A DNA stretch of 64,000 nt. Origin: Carettochelys insculpta (lineage: Eukaryota > Chordata > Testudines > Carettochelyidae). This document shows positions 61,215 to 64,000 of this stretch, one piece after another. A program made the position numbers and the translations under genes. The notes beneath the pieces are model-generated. The model saw only the letters and a program-made list of their open reading frames with translations. It was not told the origin of the DNA and searched no databases. Within the stretch, counting starts at the first letter, position 1; the number at the start of each line of letters is the position of its first letter. Where the stretch lies: positions 100,566,001 to 100,630,000 of the forward strand of contig NC_134142.1 in assembly GCF_033958435.1 (NCBI RefSeq), in the 5' to 3' direction.

Positions 61215-61420
61215 GCCCAGAATATGTCTGCACTACAATGTAATCCCAGGACTAATGGAACTTAAATCAGATGACCTGTGTTAGCAGATCCAGGGCTTGA
61301 GCATCTACATTAATTCTTAGTCCAATATTAGAAGTTTCTAACTTGAATTTGAACCTGGGGTCTCTGGTGCCCACACTGCAGGACACAGACCCAAAAGAAG
61401 CCAGTACTCAGCTGGCTCCC
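61215..61420 (+). mobile_element. MITE fragment
   Basis: TGTCTGCACTACAATGTAAT, CCCAGGACTAATGGAACTTA, GATCCAGGGCTTGAGCATCT, ACTTGAATTTGAACCTGGGG and CCCACACTGCAGGACACAGA match, in order, a familiar sauropsid MITE beginning TGTCTACACTACAATGTAAT. The true right end is unclear. It may represent the ends of a larger element connected with the transposase remnant at 61.9 kb, but this is unproven. Confidence 0.5.
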
Positions 61421-61879
61421 TTCCCCCACAAGCCAATCCCATGGCTGGGGCTGCTGAGGTTCCAGTACTCAGCAGCAGCAAGTACCAGCACAAAAAAAGT
61501 ACTGGCACTCTCCCAAAAAGCTGCTGCTCTATCCCTTTGACCATAGTACCCTGTGGGAAAACATCTCTGCCCACTTTGCTCATTACAGGAAGTTTGAGCA
61601 GCCTGCTAAGACAAGCTACTTACTAAGCAACATGGAGGAAGCCACTTTTCAAGAACTTCTCTTGTTCACACTTTCACTCCTGTGTCAGGAATTGGGTAGA
61701 GCGTCTGTGAGGGGCTAGTGGACATTTCAGCTGATCCAAGAAAAGCCTAAGAGCTTCAGGTGGAGACAGCAGCTGAGGTGTACCCAGGCATGACAGATTC
61801 TACATGGCCGATGCTGCTCACTACTCTTGGTATAGCTGCTGATGCCCCTACATAGACCGTCATGTCTGAGCGTGGGCCA
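61421..61879. other. No gene seen
   Basis: More GC-rich on the left. The right part may be decayed N-terminal coding sequence of the transposase remnant that follows. Confidence 0.35.
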
Positions 61880-62660
61880 GAAGCACCTCATCATGCAAAC
61901 CTAGGATGACTAGCAGTGAGTCCAGAACTTTCTATGAAGAAAGCTACCTTTCTGAGAAACTTGGCCCAACTCTCTAGGATAAAGACATGCATAGGGCCAC
62001 GCTTGTCGGTCCAGAAGCAATTTCTGTCAACATCTATTGCCAACCAGTTTGGTATGGAAAAGCTGATGGTAAAATGGTGGTGGAGGTTTCTGAGATGGTC
62101 AGGCATCTGGTGTACCCCAAGTTGCTAGGCATAAAAGGTATTCCTGGTGGGTTTTGAGAGAATGGCGTTTCCAAGGTGAACCAGGTGTGCCTCAAGGAGC
62201 ATATGAGTACATAAACCACAAAAGATACTGCATTGTTAGTCCTGTTGTGGACCAGATAGGTCACTTTGCAATCTCAGTATGGCCTATACTGGGAAAGTTC
62301 AAGATGCCAGGGTCTTTTTCCCCCACTACCCTTACCAAGTTCTATTGCCATAAATGCAGTTACTGCTCCCCACCAATATACTGGGGAACCCCCGGGTGTA
62401 GTCTCTTTCTCTCTGACTTATGAAACCACAAGGCCCTAACCAATGATAGTTTAATTACATTTTTGTGGGTGTAATATGGTCATGGAATATAGCTTTGACA
62501 GAAATCCCTTTTAAGATGTTTACAGACCTGTTTGGATGTCAATGGCATCAGGGCTGTCTACATTACCATAGCTTGCTGTGATCTTCACCATCCTCATGAA
62601 GCAGAGGTGAGCCTGTTTCACCTGAATGGATGTAGAGCAGCAAGGGGGTGCTGAATCGGT
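61880..62660 (+). pseudogene. Second Harbinger transposase pseudogene
   Basis: The plus strand shows, in shifting frames, MKKATFLRNLAQL, LSVQKQFLSTSIANQFGMEK (equivalent to 'VEKRVAIALWKLA...SVANQFGVGKS'), and GFERMAFPR then YEYINHKRYCIVSPVVDQIG (equivalent to 'FPNC...EYINRKGYHSIVLQALVDHRG'). RCLQTCLDVNGIRAVYITIA and CCDLHHPHEAEV (equivalent to 'RCLLTRLDV...ACCVLHNLCE') follow near 62515-62600. The order is that of a PIF/Harbinger nuclease. The AIDGTHIPI segment with the first catalytic Asp is destroyed by frameshift. It is more decayed than the copy at 34.6-35.5 kb and differs in sequence type. The ends of its element were not found. Confidence 0.72.
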
Positions 62661-64000
62661 AATCCCAGCCATGAATACATCTACTGTAGCTGGAACTTGC
62701 TTTGTGTTCCCACATGATGGAAGAGAGGCAATTAGTACATCTGTGAATGTGCTTGTCAGAAATAGATTTGGGAGGGGACTCAGTGCTTGGGAATGGCAGG
62801 CGGCTTGATTACAGAGCTCTTCACTGCCACATGTGGCCACACACCACAGCATGGACACAACCTGTTTTTCACTGCTGCGTGTAGCTACACATGCCCTACA
62901 TGCTGCTACCAGTGTTGTGCAGTGTACACACTACAGCATGTATTAACTCTTCCCCCATGTTAAAAAAAAAAAAGAAGCTATTGCAAATAAGCTACAGCAC
63001 AGATTCTTTAAGACACTAGAGGAAAAATAAAAAGTAGTCCATGCTGCAGACACAACCTTGCAGTAATATTTAAGCCTTTCATAGACACACACACTTGGTT
63101 GGAAAACCTACCAACAGAGCTCTCAAGGGAAAATGTACAAAATGCTTGTGTTAGCTAATTTCTCTTGTACTGAGAGCAAGCAAACTTGCAAATACGAACT
63201 TCTATTTATGCCATAAACTTGCTCCCATTTCAAAGGTTGACAATGGCACTAAAGATCCCGGAAGTGGGGAGTGTCCACATATTCTGCTCTCCTGGCTTGA
63301 CTTTGGAGTACATTAACCACAGGGACACGTGGTAAGTCCTGTTATAAGATGTATTACAAAATGTGTATAGCAGAGAAACATTCCTTTCACTGGCCACCTT
63401 TCTTTTTCTCTCAGGACTGATACTGAATAAGCACCAGCCAGAGGAAATAATACATGTCAGTGAATTATATGATAGGGCTATCTCCCTGCGTAGCAGTATT
63501 TTTGCTACTTATTTACCTGGTTATCTATCAGTATCTACCTATCTGTACACCAGGTCTTTATAATGTACTATGCACCATGATCTCTCAGGGCTACATAACT
63601 TACATGAGCATACAAGTAACGAGGAGAAAAAAAATCTATTCTCTGCCATAAGCATTGTTTTGGGTATGCCTGAAAATTTTAAAACTCGTATTAATTACAA
63701 TTCATGTCCTCATCTTTCCTCTCCTTATTTCTGCCTCACATCTTGTTTCTCTTCCCTATTCACCTCACCCCATCTTTGGTCTACCCACACAAAGTTATTC
63801 CTGACTTTATTACTAAAAGGAATCTATTGAAAAAAAAGAAGGGTTTCCCTTCTCACCCTGAGTATGAGAAGTTCTGGGTGACTGATGTCCAACAGCGGGG
63901 ATGGAGTTCCACATCAGGGATTAGCCACTGAGGTGGCCCATTTTTCTCCTCTGACGAATCTTGATCTTGGCTCCATTAACTGCTGCTGGTTGCAGCTGTC
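62661..64000. other. No gene seen; palindromic motif near 62820-62960
   Basis: CACTGCCACATGTGGCCACA, TGCTGCGTGTAGCTACACAT and GTGCAGTGTACACACTACAG are dyad-rich and may be the end of the Harbinger remnant to the left. The rest is AT-rich without a recognisable gene. Confidence 0.4.

Overview
This window looks like vertebrate nuclear DNA, most probably from a turtle; a crocodilian is the main alternative. It is AT-rich and intergenic or intronic. It mixes old amniote repeats (MIR, L2-like tails, CR1) with a Penelope-like element, many PIF/Harbinger-type elements and a Ty3/gypsy element of unusual domain order. That mix is typical of non-avian sauropsids. No convincing host gene, exon, tRNA or rRNA was found. 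Nearly every protein-like stretch belongs to a transposon and is broken.

Layout. The first 560 bases are CpG-rich and unexplained. Four copies of one Harbinger-type non-autonomous family (family A) lie at 2607-3233, 10579-11259, 25543-26224 and 48964-49677 (inverted). Each is flanked by a 3-bp target duplication: CTA, CAG, AAA, TTT. A 5'-truncated Penelope-like element (reverse transcriptase plus GIY-YIG endonuclease, minus strand) fills 5781-7442. GC-rich dispersed repeats occupy 7735-9330. Tigger/pogo-like MITEs lie at 9437-9743, 16593-16909 and 42870-43184. Remains of a gypsy-type element on the minus strand cover about 18.6-21.3 kb in the order protease, integrase, reverse transcriptase, RNase H, the arrangement of the Gmr1 group. 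A CR1 tail follows at 22.2-22.4 kb.

The centre holds a nested pair. A 3.0-kb Harbinger element (32750-35721, CTA duplication) carries a dead transposase on the minus strand. It was later split by a 1.5-kb CR1 retroposon (about 32890-34371) whose reverse transcriptase is open except for one frameshift. A short derivative with the same ends lies at 37619-38061 (CAA duplication). Further right are a hAT-like element (46860-47357), other MITEs, MIR and L2-like tails, a TTTCGAAA-rich MITE pair (26745-27209 and 60261-60690) and a second, differently decayed Harbinger transposase on the plus strand (about 61880-62660).

The genes here do not form a pathway. What connects them is parasitism. Harbinger transposase sources, now dead, coexist with several short non-autonomous families that share the same kind of terminus (GGCTRYGTCTACAC) and 3-bp duplications. 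The most unusual feature is the internal design of family A. The terminal CGTGTAGACG motif recurs about six times inside a 680-bp element, next to a palindromic fold-back and a roughly 105-codon reading frame that stays open in all four copies. All family names come from motif recognition by eye; no database search was run.
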